A DNA stretch of 64,000 nucleotides from Amorphophallus konjac (Eukaryota; Streptophyta; Magnoliopsida; Alismatales; Araceae). A program made the translations under genes and the position numbers. The notes beneath the pieces are model-generated. The model had not been told where the DNA came from, searched no databases, and saw only the letters and a program-made list of their open reading frames with translations. The DNA is taken from assembly GCA_022559845.1 (NCBI GenBank), contig CM040126.1:226058641-226122640 (forward strand). The letters are read 5' to 3'. This document shows, one piece after another, positions 34,013-45,161 of the stretch. Numbering within the stretch: the stretch's first letter is position 1; every line of letters starts with the position of its first letter.

Positions 34013-37000
34013 TGTAACTCCCTAGAATTTTCTAAAAAAATTTAGGAATTAAATATAATTATTAAGCATTTAAAAAGGCTTAATAGGCTATTTAAGGAAT
34101 TATGGGTTAATTAAATAAATTTAAAGGCCCTATATTACCACAATAAATAAGCCGGCTTTAATTGGGCCCAAAAATCTAATTCCAAGACCTTTTGGTCCAA
34201 GCCCACATCTAGAGACATAATTAGGGCTAATTTTAGATTTAAATAAGGCAAATACTGGATAAATAAGAAAATCTGAAAATTTTATATAAATCGCCAGAAT
34301 GCGGTCTATCGCGCGACCGCGTTCTCAATAAAGTGGTCTATGGGTGACTGATATCTCCTTCCGAAAACGTGACCTGTGGAGGCATGAAAAAAATGGGATT
34401 TTTACCATCCCAATCACCTTGGATCGATGCTATCCAATGAGAAAACATGTCTAGGACTCTTGGGGATTGATTTTAACCCCAATTGGGACTCCTAGTTCAT
34501 TTTAATCCCTAAAATCCTAGGCCAACTTTATAAATAGGCCTGAACTTCGACCTGTGCGAACCCTAATTTTGGAGCATGTATTTCAAAGGTAAGGAATCGT
34601 CTTTCCAGATTTATCCTTTAGTAGATTTTGTTCCTTTTAGTTTTGTCTAACTTCCCTCTGAACCCCCTGCTAAGAGATGAAGCCCTTGAGAAGTTAGAAG
34701 CCTCGGAAGTCACTGGATCTCTGCAAATTGCACAGGAACGAGTGGATTTCTCTGAGAAAGATGAGGAGTTTAGGAACCCTAATCGAGGTAATTTCAAGTT
34801 TGGTCTTGAGAACTAATTGTTCCTTTTTATGTCTTATCACTACCCTCCAAATCTCATGCTAGGAAATCAAGAGGTCAAGGAGATAAAGTTGCTGAAAGTT
34901 GGAGGTTCCACGCAGGACGCGCAGGAACAAGGACCTAATTCTAGTAACATATTCGAAGTCTAAGGATCAAATTAAAGGTAGGTTATCTAAAGATGGCTTG
35001 AACTACGTGTTAGGAACAAAAGTCCTCTAATGTTGCTTGATTTCATGCTTTATACATGTTGTATTTCATGTTTTTAACGGACTGCACAACTAACTTTTAA
35101 TAGCATACATCTTCCTGCATCTAATGAAAAAAAGATGATAACTTTGGCCAAAATCACGCATTTCCATGCATCAATTCTATTATATCATGTTTTACCTTTC
35201 AGTATAACTTGTTTTCATCCATTATTTGCCCTAGAATAGGCCTTGCATGCAATATTTAACTTTTGTCTGTTGAAGACAGAAGGTGAACCATGCAATATTT
35301 ATCTTCTGTCTCTTGAAGACAGAAGGCGGTTCACCAGAGACCGCCTCTATCAAGAAGCGATTCCTGATAGACTGTGGTTTCCAAGCGGCGGTACTTTCTA
35401 GACGGCCTTCTGCTTTCTATTTTCTGCTTTTTGTTAACTCTAAACAGAATATAGATCAGCCCTTATAAATATATCATAAGCCTAAGTAATTAGGTTATAT
35501 TCTTAGTTATCTCCGTATATTCATGACATTGATTATATTATGCATCAATCATGGTAGATTTCATGACCCTCAGGTCTTTGAAACTTATTTTTAAACTTAT
35601 GCTAATTTCATGCCAAAACACTATAGTTTTGTACTTAAAGGAATTTTCATGATTTGATTGCACTTTGATCTATGCTTTAGCATGTTCCTTTCTCACCTTA
35701 TTTCTATTTTATAAGTCACATATAGTGTGTATTCCGGTACATTGCTATTAGTTACACATGCACTTGATAGGAACATTTCTTAGACTTGTGATCCTCTCTG
35801 ACGGATATTCATCTGCCGGACTACGTGATCATGTTTCAAAGCCTTCGTAAGTCTTCGCGAGCCTGGGATTCCCACTAGGACACCGAGCTGGTTGTACCCT
35901 AAAAACCCTATTGTTTAGAAAGCACATGTGATACCAGCGTTTTCTTCACTCTGGACTAAGTCGCGATTCTCAGGCGACCGCCTCCTTCTGGTAGCCGTCG
36001 ATCCGTGACCGCGTTATCCTGCGAGTGCTACTGCGTCGACCCCTTTTCCTTCTAGCGTCAACCCTGTCTAAAAGCGGTCTTAGATCGACCACTATCTTCA
36101 AGAAACGGTCTTCTCTTGACCGCGCTCTCCCAGTTCATGTCTAACCCATGGTTTGACCTAAAGGGTTAAGTCTACTCTGTTCCTAGATGGTCTTTTGATT
36201 ATCTGGAACCCAAACCTTATTCAATAAGTTATTAATAATCTATGGATATTAATGAATGTACTGTTATACTGTCAGATTTCTTCCCTAGCATAACCTTGTC
36301 ATTAATTCATCTTTGAATTCTCAAGATTCGTATTTGGTACATTCTTACCTTGGTTGTTGTTATCATAAAGTTATTATTGGACTTGACATTCTTGGCCAAA
36401 CTTTATATTTCTCGTGGACGTAGCTTGATTTATAACTTGAAGCAAGAGAGGGCACGGATTGTCACGCTGCGACGCGGAATATCAAGGCGCGACGAGTCGT
36501 AAATATTCGTGTCGATCAGAGCATGTATAATAGGGTCCAACCATAATGGGACACAAGAAGAAAATGATACTTTTATTTCATCGAAATAAAGTTTTAAAAC
36601 ATTCTTAAGTCTTAAGAGGCATAATACAACTTCCAAGTGCATAATTCTAGCAAGAGTAATACTCATAAACCTTGGTAACTAAGATAAGCTTGATCCCTCG
36701 TTTCACTCTTGCCCATCCCCATGTGTTTGGGGTTCATCGTCGAAACTACTTGCAATGTTAACCGAAACGTTGGGTGAGTGAAATGTTCAGTAGGATTTAT
36801 ATTTCTATACTAGGCAACTTAAAGTAATTAACATTTTTGGATAAATGTATGTGTTATGCCGAGAAACGTAAATAAAATATGGAATAAGAATAAGAGAGAT
36901 AGTAAAGTAATGCAAGTAATTGGAATCATAAGTAGACAAGATATCAAGAGTAAAGTTCAAGTAGAGAATGATCATGTAGCAAGTATTATCATGGAATTGG

Positions 37001-39981
37001 CCATTTCACGCAAGTATGTATAAGTCAAGTATTTCACGTAATTCAAGTACTTCATGTATTTAAGCAAGTCAAGTAATTCACGAACTATGGAATGTCATAA
37101 ATCAATCTAGCAAGTCAAGCACTTCGGTGCAATGCCACACCAGGTCATTCAACTCCCATGGACACAAGTACTTTTGGGTGCTAACCCCGCGGACCACACC
37201 GGGCCCCATTAATGCCAGGCATTGGGGTTATGGATCATAGATCCCAAGTATATTTAGACATCCACATTATATGTATGGCCAAAGAATTTCAAGGTAAAGC
37301 TTACTAAATAAAGTACATACCTAACAAAAATTATCATTTGAGGTATGAGTAGTACAAGATTACAAGTAGTTGAAAAAGATGTTTGAAAAGGATTTAAGAC
37401 ATCATGTATAACGACATTAAGTTGATAAAAGATTGGATTGTCGGATAAGGCACAATTAGCCCTTGCAAAAAATCTCGTAAAACAGGTTTAGATCAAGTTT
37501 TTCACAGTCGGGTGTTTAGCTAGAAAACCGAGGAATTACAGCCAGGTAAGAGGTAGGATAGTGGGAGGCTCCCCTAGTATACACGAGGTCCTAATTAATA
37601 AATCACTTATCTACTTAAAGCGTTTACATGTGGACCTCTTTCCTTAGACACCGGTCTTTCTTGATAATCTTGCTAGCTATACGACTTTGTCGGTGTTTTA
37701 GATCGAGTTTTTCCTCAGTCAGTGTTTAGCGAGAATACCAAGAATTTACAACCATATAAGAGGTGGGACAGTAGAAGGCTCCCCTTACATTTGCAAGGAC
37801 CTAATTAAATAATCACTTATCCACTTAAAGTGTTTGCCCGTGGACCTCTAGCCTTAGACATCGGTCTTTCTTCGTAGACTTGCTAGCTACACGATTTGTC
37901 GGAAACACATAAACACGTAAATCGAATGAAAATCATTTTTACATATTCTAACATGTTCATTTGTAAAAGAATTTCAATGAAGGAAAAGACATTGAAAAAA
38001 ATGTCAAGCTTTCAGATCGAGCTTAGATCAAAATGGACAGGGTCAATCATGTATAGGAATTTTACGAAAATCCGAGCATAGTTGTTTAAACCTTTAACGA
38101 TAGCCTTATGAGTTCATTTAGGTTGTCATTTCTTTCTCGAGTTTTTTTAAGGCAAGAACATGATTTTAAAATTTAAATTTTAAGTTTTGAAATAACGCAC
38201 ATAAACGAGGCAAATCGGATGTGGTTAATCACGGTCTATGTGTGATCCACGTTCTTAGATAATGAAAAAAAATCGAAACTCGTTCTTACAATGACAACTC
38301 TAATTTTTGGACTTTAAATCTCAAAATAAGCCACAAATACATAATCATGAAAAAATCTATAAAATCAAAATACTCATACAAAGGAACATATATGAAGATC
38401 TAATTGAGTTTTTGCCTGAGAGAAAACCTACTTAGTGGAAGATCGAAGAGGAAGAAGAACTAGAACGAGGAACACTTCGAACACTCCTCCAAACTTCAAG
38501 ATTTCCTCCTCTCTATAACCAGCACTTCCCCAATAGATTTGTGCTTTGAGTAGAGAAGATCCCAGCCCTATTTATAGGTCAAGCCCCATGATTATTTTAT
38601 TACTAATTTAATTCAATTTTTCACCTAATTTCCTATTTCACCCACATATGCTACTATTACACCCACTTATGTTGCTAATAAATTCCAACATGTGAATGTT
38701 GAAATAAATCCCCCTATATGACATAATAATGACATCATTTATTCAATGTTATTTTATTACTAATTTAATTCTAAGTTAATTTTTCACCTATTTTTTCTAT
38801 TTCACCAACTCATGTTACTATTACACCCACTTATGTGACTAATAAATTCCAACATAAGAATATTGAAATAAATCCCCTTTTATGACATAATCAATGACCT
38901 CATTTATTCAATGATATAAGAAATGACATCATCCACTAATTAGGATTTAATTAGAGATAATAATTCTCTCTTAAATCAGATGCTACAGTACTGCTACAAT
39001 ACTAATGTCTTCGCCTTCTCAGAATCGTTCCACGAATCTCGCCGTTCATGTTAACACGTGGGATAGGGTTCGCGTTTATATATTCTACACTTTAAAGACA
39101 TAAAGAAAAATATTCATCATTTATTTTATTATCATCTTTCATTATTTTTTTCATACATAAATGCATATATAAAATTTCGAGTTGCTACACAGACAGTGTC
39201 CAAGGGCTCGATGCTAACCCCCTCGGCGGATGGCCGGAAACATACTGTAAACCATGGGCTATGATGAACACTGGCGTCGCATTGCGCCGGGAGTAATTTT
39301 TTTATAAACGGGTGAAAACCACAAGACATCATGAAATTACATTCTTGCTGGTTACATGACTTTCTAGTGTATAGCCTACACGGTTACGAAAAGTACATTC
39401 TCGTTACATTCTAGTGCATTCTCATTAACGAAAGGTAAAAACTTACATATATATTTCAACCTTGCTTGCTCATGTTCATCTATCTTTTTCATGTCTTGTT
39501 ACTAGTGTTGCTTTGGTTTTAATTGTATGATTTACCACATTTCTTTTATCTTACCTTCTAGAGTTAAAACGTTAATTACTTAAACCATGCCTTCATGTTG
39601 ATACGAAGATACCTACTAGACAAGTGTGCTCATTCCCTACTTTTCAATCTTTTTAAGAAACTCTAGTGGGGATTCAGACTACTCAAGTGACGGGTTCGAG
39701 AGTGAATGAAGATCCGAGTGAAGCCTAGTAGTGTCTTATTTAGAGTCATAATGATGTAATTTTCTTTTTATTGAGTCTAGTTCGTTACTGTGTCAATGAA
39801 GTCAAATGTCAATGTACTTTGATTATTATGATTCAATAAAGTTGAAAATTTGAGTACATTACCTTGTGCATTCATCTTTTATGTGGATGTATTATTGCGC
39901 TCTGATTATATTGTAAGCTTGAGATGTATTGCTGCTGTTCACATTCTCAACTATTTCCGCTGCATATCTCGGGGTGTGACA
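34013..39981 (+). repeat. Chromovirus 3' LTR interrupted by another LTR
   Basis: It starts TGTAACTCCC after the purine tract and ends CTCGGGGTGTGACA at 39981, where Tat reverse transcriptase coding resumes. A foreign minus-strand LTR (36460-39189) interrupts it; without this the LTR is ~3.24 kb (34013-36459 plus 39190-39981). It contains hairpin GCGGTC..GACCGC at 34301-34320, more GACCGC/GCGGTC units at 35330-35400 and 35970-36125, and a duplicated ~46-bp segment with arms CTTCTGTC/GACAGAAG at 35256-35330. Open frames within are not genes. Confidence 0.7.
36460..39189 (-). repeat. Nested minus-strand chromovirus LTR (solo)
   Basis: Reading the minus strand it starts TGTAGCAACTCGAAATTTTA at 39189 and ends GTCGCAGCGTGACA at 36460, typical chromovirus LTR ends, with a CACGTG box (about 39054-39059) near the start. 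It interrupts the plus-strand chromovirus LTR. Flanking pentamers CGGAT and CAGAC match at only three of five positions, so the target duplication is unproven. No internal coding region accompanies it. Two diverged ~260-bp copies lie at 37470-37900, and a direct repeat with TTATTACTAATTTAATT lies at 38590-38930. Confidence 0.6.
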
Positions 39982-39984
39982 ACT

Positions 39985-41406
39985 ACACTGACCTCAATAA
40001 AGCCACGCCTAAGGATAGCTTCCCCATGCCTCAGATTGACCATATAGTCAATGCCATGGCCGGGCATGAAATGAGGAGCTTCCTGGATGCCTACTCGGGG
40101 CACCATCAGATCAACATGCACGGACCTGACCAAGATAAGACAACCTTTGCCACTGATCATGGACTATACTGCTATACACGAATGCCCTTCGAGTTGAAGA
40201 ACGCGGGAGCCACATACCAATGCTTGGTCAATCACATGTTCGACGCACAAATCAGTCACAACATGGAGGTTTACATAGACAACATGCTCGTTAAAAGTCT
40301 TCGGGTGGCCGAGCACCTTGAAGACCTGGCGGAGACATTCACGACGCTTCAAAAGTATAACATGAAACTCAACCCAAGCAAGTGCGCATTCGGAGACAAG
40401 TCAGGTAAGTTGCTCGGATTCCTTGTCACCCATAGAGGGTTAGAAACAAACCCTGACTAAATCTGAGTTGTACTAGAAATGAAACGCCCAACATGGGTGA
40501 GGGACGTGCAATGCCTCACTGGCCGCATCGCTTCCCTTACCCTATTCCTATCTCGTGCGGCGGAGAGGTGCCTGCCCTTCTTTCGACTCATAAAGCAAGC
40601 AAACCAAGCCCTAGAAAGGAAGGGACAAATCAACTGGGATCAGGAGTGCGAGCAGGCGTTTGAAGAACTCAAGCGGTACTAGATGTCCCCTCCCGTGCTA
40701 TCCAAGCCTTAGAAAGGAGAACAATTGCTCTTATACCTATCAATGACTCCGAGCACACTGAGCGCTGTGCTCGCGCGGGAGGAAGACAGAGTAATGAAGC
40801 CGGTGTACTATGTAAGTCGAGCACTACAAGGGCCAGAGTTTCGTGACTCGTGGACGGAAAGTTTCACATTGGCCCTGGTCACGACCGCATGTAAGTTACG
40901 GCCATACTTCCTCGCTCACCGGATTGCTATCCTCATCGACCAACCACTGCGCCAGATCCTTCGAAACTCGGACACCTCGGGATGGCTTATTAAGTGGGCC
41001 ATCGAGCTAGGCGAGTTTGACATTAAGTTTCAGCCCAGGACGGCAATCAAAGCCGAACCTCTCGCCGACTTTGTCGCTAAATGACCAGGCGATGCGAGAA
41101 AACATGGACTTACTCGAAGAGAGCAGGGAGTAGGCTCAACTGAGAGTCGTGGCTTATCAGCAAAGACTTGCTCAGTATTATAATGCTCGCGTCCGAGAAC
41201 GCCAATCTCTTTCTGGAGACCTCGTGCTATGGCGAATCAACGTGGCAGACCCCAGGGTGGCTATTGAGAAGCTAGCTCCAAATAGGGAAGGCATGAATCC
41301 GATGATAGAAGTGCTCGGCAAAGGGGCGTACAAGCTAATGACATTGGACAGGCGAGAGGTGCCAATAACTTGAAATTCTATAAATCTTGAAACGTTTTAT
41401 CAATAA
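39985..41406 (+). pseudogene. Tat-lineage Ty3/gypsy pol: RT-RNase H fused to integrase C-terminus by deletion
   Basis: Coding resumes right after the chromovirus LTR: YTDLNKATPKDSFPMPQID, HEMRSFLDAYSGHHQI, MPFELKNAGATYQ, then VYIDNMLVKS. The catalytic Y.DD is Tyr-Ile-Asp-Asn (40272-40283). Stops follow at 40458, 40464, 40680 and 40710. The RNase H part (VYYVSRALQGPE, RIAILIDQPLRQIL, LADFVAK) runs to 41081. At about 41075 the frame shifts to NDQAMRENMDLLEESRE, QQRLAQYYNARVRERQSLSGDLVL and GKGAYKL, the integrase C-terminus of Tat elements. The second RNase H and the integrase zinc finger and DDE core are missing, so an internal deletion joined the two. Reverse transcriptase, RNase H and integrase would copy and insert the element; this copy cannot. 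Confidence 0.85.
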
Positions 41407-41477
41407 ATGATTATTATTACGTCTCCTCACTATTCCAAAATCTCGACTAAGGAATCCCCATCAGCTGCCTGCCAAGC

Positions 41478-41800
41478 CCAACCACGGTAGCTTCCGAGCT
41501 CCTAAGCGATGAGCACTCATGCTCTCTCGGGAAGTAATGGTAGCCTCCGAGCTCCCAAGAGGTGAGCACCCATGCTCCCTCAGAAACTACGGTAGTTTCC
41601 GAGCTCCCAAGAGGTGGGCACCCATGCTCTCTCGAAAAGCAATGATAGCCTCCGAGCTTCCAAGAGGCGAGCACCCATGCTCCCTCAGAAACTAGGGTAG
41701 CTTCCAACCTCCCAAGAGATGAGCATCCTCGCTCTCTCGAAAAACAACAGGTGACTTCTAAGTCCTCTAAGATGAGCAACACTCTACTTCTTTTTAGGAA
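41478..41800 (+). repeat. 52-53-bp tandem repeats, about six copies
   Basis: Units read TAGCYTCCGAGCTCCCAAGA, then GGTGAGCACCCATGCTC and CCTCAGAAACTA, with two alternating endings (CTCAGAAACTA and CTCGAAAAGCAA), so a 105-bp dimer is likely. They sit ~70 bp after the Tat integrase end, where Tat elements often carry tandem repeats. The minus-strand open frame through them is a by-product. Confidence 0.8.
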
Positions 41801-42655
41801 GTAGGACAATAGCTCAGGACTCGGTCAAAGTGGGTTCTAAGCCCCTAAAAGCAGGTAAGAGTCCCAACCTGTTCAGGGAAGCAGACGTACGCTTATTTGC
41901 GGTCCCAGCGCGACTGGGCAGTCCCCTAGGACAGGTAAGAGTCCTATTCCCCCTAAAGAACATGGCATATACTTGACCCATGAGCACCAGAGGTGGATCG
42001 GAACAGCAATCCTGCCTACCCTCACGAACGCTCCGCACACGAAGGTTTCGTCAAATACACACGCCACTTGTGCAAGGGCCCAGATAACGTGAGAGGGAAA
42101 TGATGAAATAGAAAGAGGAGTCTGTAGATATATTAATCCCCACCCCGAATAATGAACAATATATGCATATAAGCATGTCATGCAAGAAAAGGGAAAGGGG
42201 GTGATTGTGGGTGTAGAAATGTGGTGCGTGGCGTCACAAGTCACATGAATGAGCATATGTGCATGAGTGATAACATAATGTGCCAATCAAGTAAATATCA
42301 TAAACATGTGACTATGTGAACATAATAGCATGATCATACATCAAGAAAAAGCCGTCAAAAGATGTAGAAGAAATACCGTGATCGCCACCAAGGAAAGACA
42401 ACGCCAAAGAATGTGAAAGAAGATTATGTGCGCATTGTGTACCTTGGAAAAAGAAGATGATCGCGCTCAATATAAGCAATGCGGGGACAATGTGGATTAC
42501 CTCTCCACGCCTTCCAGCCAGCTAGAAGGTAAGGGCCTCACTTTCCATGCTTTCCTGCGAAACAAAAATAAAACAGGAGGCAAAACCCATTAGAAAATAC
42601 TGTGTAGAAATCTTCCCAAGTGCATAAAGTAGCATGAAAGATTGAGGGCAAACTT
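41801..42655. other. Non-coding Tat 3' region
   Basis: No gene, LTR boundary or repeat is recognised. Blocks such as GGTAAGAGTCC (41852, 41934) repeat loosely, and the segment becomes A-rich toward 42650. By position it is the 3' untranslated part of the Tat element. Confidence 0.35.
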
Positions 42656-42665
42656 ACTGGGGGAG

Positions 42666-45148
42666 TGTTTTTTACCCCTATAAATGGGTGTAAATAATAG
42701 GTGTGTATATTGTGATGAGATTAAAATGCAGAGATTGATTTAATATGCCATGATTAACATAGATAAATAAGGTGCTAAAGTGCATGTCACAAGAGAAACT
42801 GTGCAAACTGTGTAAATAGGGTGCAAAGACTGATGAAAATAGTAAAGTAAATGAAGTCCAAACAGGGTGAAAATTGGGATGACATAAGAATTTAGTATGG
42901 TGAACACGCAGGAACAAGAATCACTCCAAAAGGAGGTCTGGACAGAAAGTTATGACACCGGAGATTTGGCAAAAAATGCAGATAGTGCAGAAAGATGCAG
43001 AACAGTGCACAAAATGGACTCAAAGAACGATGAATATCTCACAGAATAAGACACCACAAAGTGAAAGAAAAGATGCTATGGAAAGGTGGGAGTATTGTGG
43101 TAAAACTAGGGCAAAAAGAAGGGTTTAAACGGGGAAGAGACCAGTGAAAAATGGGGAAGAAAGCGCATGAAAACATAGGGGTGCAGAACATGACAGAAAA
43201 ATGACTAAGTGTCAAACCATAATGAAAGTGCAAAATAATGGAGAAAAATATGCATGAATAAGATGAGATAATGAGCCCATAATGGAGGAAAACAAAGAGT
43301 ATACTTCCCTTAAAAGCCTGCAGTCGAAGGGAAGGATCAGAAGTGCACCATGGCTTCGCTCCGGCGATGCAAACGTGCCCCGTCGCAAGAAATCTGGGTT
43401 TCAGATTGACAGAACAAAGTGGTGAAACCTGAAAAGTTGGGACTTGGAAGAGGGGGAAAAGATGAGAAAAATAAGACACGTATATGATCAAAACGAAGCT
43501 AATACTTCCCTCTTCAAGATGGAGTCGAAGGAGGATGAAGAGAATGAAGCATGACTCTGCCCCGACTTAAAGAACAGGCCCCCGTCATGGAGTTGTAGCA
43601 TAAAATTAGAAAACTATGATGATTTTCAAGAAGTAGGGATGAAGTTAAGAGGGCAAACGTTAATGAAATCGAGCAAATAAAGAACCAAAACGAAGCTTAT
43701 ACTTCCCTCTTTAGGCTAGGGTCGAAGGAGGATGAAGACAATCTGGCATGACTTTGCCGTCGCCTCAAAAACACGCCCCAGTCGCGAGGTTCACACTTGG
43801 GCCCTTTATATAGAAAATTTCATAAATCCATAACTTTCCACCACGATTTTAAGAGATAGAGTCCACCAAATCTCGAGATCTATGGATTAATCTCGAGATA
43901 ATAGTTAGGATAAGAGGTAAAAAAAGTGGGACTCCATTTGGTGGAAGATTCTGACAGTTATTCGCCCTAGAAGGGAGTCTCAGAGCTCAATCTGGAAGAG
44001 TTTGATTTGTACTCAGATTGCATAAACCCTGATCTTTTGACCAGCATTCCAGGAGAAAAAGCCCATGAAAATTTGAGTTCGTTCTATAGACCAAACTCGA
44101 GATAATACTAAGGGCAAGAGATAGAAACAAACGAGACTCAATTTGGTGGAGAATTCTAGAAGATATGTTCACCGCAAGAAGGGCCCATCAAGCAGAAAAT
44201 AGACTTCGATCTGTGCAGAAATTGCATAAATTCAGAAGTTTACTCCCCATTTCTCAATGCTATAGTCTACTAAAATTCGAGTTCTATGGATCAAACTCGA
44301 AGTAATACTAAGGACAAGAGATAGAAATAAACGAGACTCAATTTGGAGGAGGATACTTCGATCTGTGCAGAAATTGCATAAATTCAGAAGTTTACTCCCC
44401 ATTTCTCAATGCTATAGTCTACTAAAATTCGAGTTCTATGGATCAAACTCGAAATAATACTAAGGACAAGAGATAGAAATAAACGAGACTCAATTTGGAG
44501 GAGGATTCTAGAAGATAGAGACCCAGAAAGGAAACCACGTCGAGCATAATCGACCAGAAAGAGTCCTGCGGCTGTAGGACTCTTGGGAAGTCAAGACTGA
44601 ACGCAGTAGCATATCTCGAAAATGGTGCAGAACTAGCGAAAGGCATAGAAGAAAAAATTGTAGATAACAAAAAAATGAACAACTTTTGTGAAGAGAGCAA
44701 GATGAGAAAACCAAAAGAAGAGGGAGAAAGTAAGGGAGAAAAGAGAAAAATGTTGGGACGCGAAAAACAGTGGAGAACTGGCTAATGGTGAAGAAGAAGA
44801 AAATCTAGGGCTTTAAAAAAATGAACAACTTTGGTGAAGGACACTTAATGAATAGAGGAACATAAGAGGATGAAAATGGGTCGTGTTCAGGACTACACAG
44901 TGAAAGGGGCCGAATGCTTGATAGAAGTCGACCTAAATGGCCCGTAAGTCGACTTGGAAGACCAGAAGTTGATAAAATAAGTCTCAAGGCTCTAAGATAT
45001 CATAATCTTCGAAGTCCAAAGGTCAAGGAATGATAAAATGAGCTCGAAATCCATCCAAGGAAGGTTCCAAAATAATAAGTAATTCGGGACATCAAAATGA
45101 CGAATAAGAGAGATGACACAACTTGTGTGCTAAAAATGGGTGTCAACA
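42666..45148 (-). repeat. LTR of minus-strand gypsy element
   Basis: On the minus strand it starts TGTTGACACCC at 45148 after tract AAGGAGGGGCATC, and ends GGGTAAAAAACA at 42666. It has three ~190-bp diverged repeats with GAAGCTTATACTTCCCTC-type starts (43290-43790) and four ~150-190-bp repeats with ACTCAATTTGG ends (43800-44500), the last two nearly identical over ~150 bp. A second purine tract, ACTGGGGGAG (42656-42665), abuts the other end in plus orientation, so plus-strand use cannot be excluded. No target duplication (GGGAG against GATGC). Confidence 0.55.
43800..44515. repeat. Four ~150-190-bp direct repeats inside the LTR
   Basis: Shared blocks are CCATTTCTCAATGCTATAGT, then GAGTTCTATGGATCAAACTC, GATAATACTAAGGACAAGAG and ACGAGACTCAATTTGG. 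The two copies at about 44220-44510 are almost identical; those at 43800-43970 and 44000-44165 are diverged. This indicates recent local duplication at the right side of an old array. Confidence 0.7.
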
Positions 45149-45161
45149 GATGCCCCTCCTT
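45149..45161 (-). other. Polypurine tract, minus-strand gypsy element
   Basis: On the minus strand AAGGAGGGGCATC directly precedes LTR start TGTTGACACCC. It matches the tract and LTR start at 24886-24910 of the plus-strand Tat-like element. Confidence 0.65.
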
